In this document: piece by piece, positions 30,750 to 32,309 of the stretch
Layout of the letters: every line of letters starts with the position of its first letter
How positions within the stretch are numbered: position 1 is the stretch's first letter
Source of the DNA: DATFAS01 sp035254305
GTDB taxonomy: Bacteria; Bacillota; Bacilli; Aneurinibacillales; RAOX-1
Direction: 5' to 3'
Length of the DNA stretch: 32,309 bases
Assembly (NCBI GenBank): GCA_035254305.1
Contig: DATFAS010000206.1
Location: forward strand, 1-32,309
Notes under the pieces: generated by a model
Told to the model about the DNA's origin: nothing
Databases searched by the model: none
The model's input: only the letters and a program-made list of their open reading frames with translations
Translations under genes and position numbers: made by a program

Positions 30750-32309
30750 ATGGAGACAAAAATTGCCTATTTTTCTGCTGAATTCGGAATTGATGCATCC
30801 CTGCCTATCTATTCTGGCGGTCTAGGTGTGCTTGCAGGGGATCATGTGAAGGCAGCTAACGACCTTGGCTTGCCCCTCATTGCTGTAGGCATATTCTATC
30901 GAAAAGGCTATTTTCAACAAAAACTTACGACAGAAGGTAAACAGGAGGCTTTCTATCCAGAGCTTGATCCGTCTATTCTCCCTATTGATCCTGTCCTTGA
31001 TCAACATGGAGAAACATTATATATTGCAGTTCGTATAGAGAAACGAGATATCTATTTACGTGCATGGAGAGCACAAGTTGGCAATATCCCTGTCTATCTA
31101 TTGGATTCAGATCATGAACGGAATAGTAAATTTGATCGTACCTTCACACATAGTTTGTACGGAGGTACGCAGGAAACACGCATTGCCCAAGAGATGATTC
31201 TTGGGATTGGAGGTACCCGTTTGCTACGCGCACTAGCTCTTGAACCTAATGTGTGGCATATGAATGAAGGGCATTCGGCATTTCTTGCCTTGGAGAGAAT
31301 TCGAGAGTTTTCGGAAAAGGGTTATTCATTCGAGGTGGCCCTAGAAGCGGTGAAGGCATCGACTGTATTTACTACCCATACACCTGTTCCTGCCGGACAT
31401 GATCAATTTTCCTTTGATTTAGTGGATCGTTTTCTAGGTGATTATTATTGGCAGTTAGGGGCCACTAGAGAGCAAATTCTACAATTAGGAAATGTTCAGA
31501 ATGTGTTTAATATGACTAGGTTGGCTGTGAGTACAGCTTGTAGAGTGAATGGAGTAAGTAAGCTGCATGCACAGGTTACCAAGGAGCTCTTTCATCAGCA
31601 CTGGATGAGCCATATCCCTGCACAGCATATACCGGTAGAAGCGATAACGAATGGGATTCACACGTTAACCTGGCTCTCTCCGGAGATGAAGAAGCTCTAT
31701 GATCGTTACCTTGAAGGAAGCTGGGCGAAGAAAATTGCAGAGAAGAAGGTTTGGGATCGAGTTCTAGCTATTCCAGATGGTGAGCTATGGCAAGCACATC
31801 AAGCAGCTAAAAGAAGAATGTCGCAACGTTTGGGCCTACCGAATCTGGAGAATATGTTAACGATAGGATTTGCAAGAAGGTTTGCTACTTATAAGCGAGC
31901 ACTTCTCCTCTTCCGGGATCTACCACGCTTAGAGAGGTTAATCGACCACTATGATCGGCCTGTTTGCTTCTTATTTGCAGGAAAGGCCCATCCTGCTGAT
32001 CATCCAGGGCAAGAATTGATCCGCAGGATTAAGGAAATATCGCAAACTTCTATGTTCAAGAATAAGATCTTTTTTATTGAGAATTATGATATGAATATTG
32101 CAAAGCATTTAGTTCAAGGGGTTGACGTGTGGTTAAACACACCACTTAAACCTTTAGAGGCTAGTGGTACAAGTGGACAGAAAGCAGCGGTTAACGGGGT
32201 GTTGAATTGTAGTGTTCTTGATGGCTGGTGGAATGAGGGGTATAACGGTCAGAATGGATGGGCTATGTTGGGAGATGTAAATAATGGGGATCCAGATATT
32301 CAGGATAGT
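30750..32309 (+). CDS. glgP: alpha-glucan phosphorylase (GT35), 3' end outside the window
   Basis: 520 codons are present and the frame is still open at the window end. It matches the shorter GlgP/MalP type of glycosyltransferase family 35, which releases glucose-1-phosphate from glycogen or maltodextrin using pyridoxal phosphate. Seen in order: YFSAEFGIDASLPIYSGGLGVLAGDH (N-terminal glucan-binding core), MNEGHSAF, THTPVPAGHDQF, NGIHTLTWLSPEM, GFARRFATYKRALL, FAGKAHPADHPGQ and ASGTSGQKAAVNG with the PLP lysine K478, then LDGWWNEG. ATG 30750 follows GTGAGGTG. No other glg gene is in view, so operon context is unknown. Confidence 0.93.
   Translation, partial: METKIAYFSAEFGIDASLPIYSGGLGVLAGDHVKAANDLGLPLIAVGIFYRKGYFQQKLTTEGKQEAFYPELDPSILPIDPVLDQHGETLYIAVRIEKRDIYLRAWRAQVGNIPVYLLDSDHERNSKFDRTFTHSLYGGTQETRIAQEMILGIGGTRLLRALALEPNVWHMNEGHSAFLALERIREFSEKGYSFEVALEAVKASTVFTTHTPVPAGHDQFSFDLVDRFLGDYYWQLGATREQILQLGNVQNVFNMTRLAVSTACRVNGVSKLHAQVTKELFHQHWMSHIPAQHIPVEAITNGIHTLTWLSPEMKKLYDRYLEGSWAKKIAEKKVWDRVLAIPDGELWQAHQAAKRRMSQRLGLPNLENMLTIGFARRFATYKRALLLFRDLPRLERLIDHYDRPVCFLFAGKAHPADHPGQELIRRIKEISQTSMFKNKIFFIENYDMNIAKHLVQGVDVWLNTPLKPLEASGTSGQKAAVNGVLNCSVLDGWWNEGYNGQNGWAMLGDVNNGDPDIQDS

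Overview
The window looks like chromosomal DNA of a low-GC, spore-forming, aerobically respiring member of the Bacillota, most likely Bacillales. The evidence is a complete QoxABCD-type quinol oxidase operon, a LutABC lactate operon, a YtaF sporulation membrane protein, an LIV-II BrnQ carrier, McpA-like chemoreceptors, a GlnR/TnrA-type operator and frequent TTG starts behind strong AGGAGG-like sites. Genus and species cannot be fixed from the sequence alone. I saw no rRNA, tRNA, CRISPR array, transposase or prophage gene.

Layout. (1) 1-9367 is a signalling region. A class I cyclic-di-GMP riboswitch with a terminator precedes a six-TM chemoreceptor and a HypX-type CO-forming hydrogenase-maturation protein. 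A hemerythrin/PAS DUF438 protein follows on the minus strand behind an Fnr-like box. Next is a PAS-PAS-GGDEF diguanylate cyclase, also on the minus strand, whose leader carries two class II cyclic-di-GMP riboswitches in series, each with its own terminator. A Cache-type chemoreceptor closes the block. (2) 9391-16773: rluF (minus), lutABC, brnQ, a cold-shock protein and a CshA-type DEAD-box helicase. (3) 16774-20980: qoxABCD. (4) 21055-23340: a glycerophosphodiester phosphodiesterase, then a secreted GH25 lysozyme gene with a 3' frameshift and an unusual folded leader. (5) 23342-27880: ytaF (minus), a DinB-fold protein, glutaminyl-tRNA synthetase, a methyltransferase and a small unknown gene. 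(6) 27879-29600 (minus): an unknown coiled-coil-like gene overlapping an amt ammonium transporter behind a GlnR/TnrA box. (7) 29970-32309: an unknown gene, three consecutive terminators, and an alpha-glucan phosphorylase cut by the window end.

The main result is the cyclic-di-GMP circuit in the first 7.3 kb. RNA sensors of both structural classes for one second messenger lie in one locus. Base-pairing logic predicts opposite signs: class I turns the chemoreceptor-hypX operon off, and the tandem class II pair turns on a diguanylate cyclase. The cyclase keeps its GGEEF active site and its RxxD inhibitory site. If the signs are right, this is a positive-feedback switch limited by product inhibition. 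The riboswitch identities rest on recognised consensus sequences; the signs and circuit behaviour are inference.
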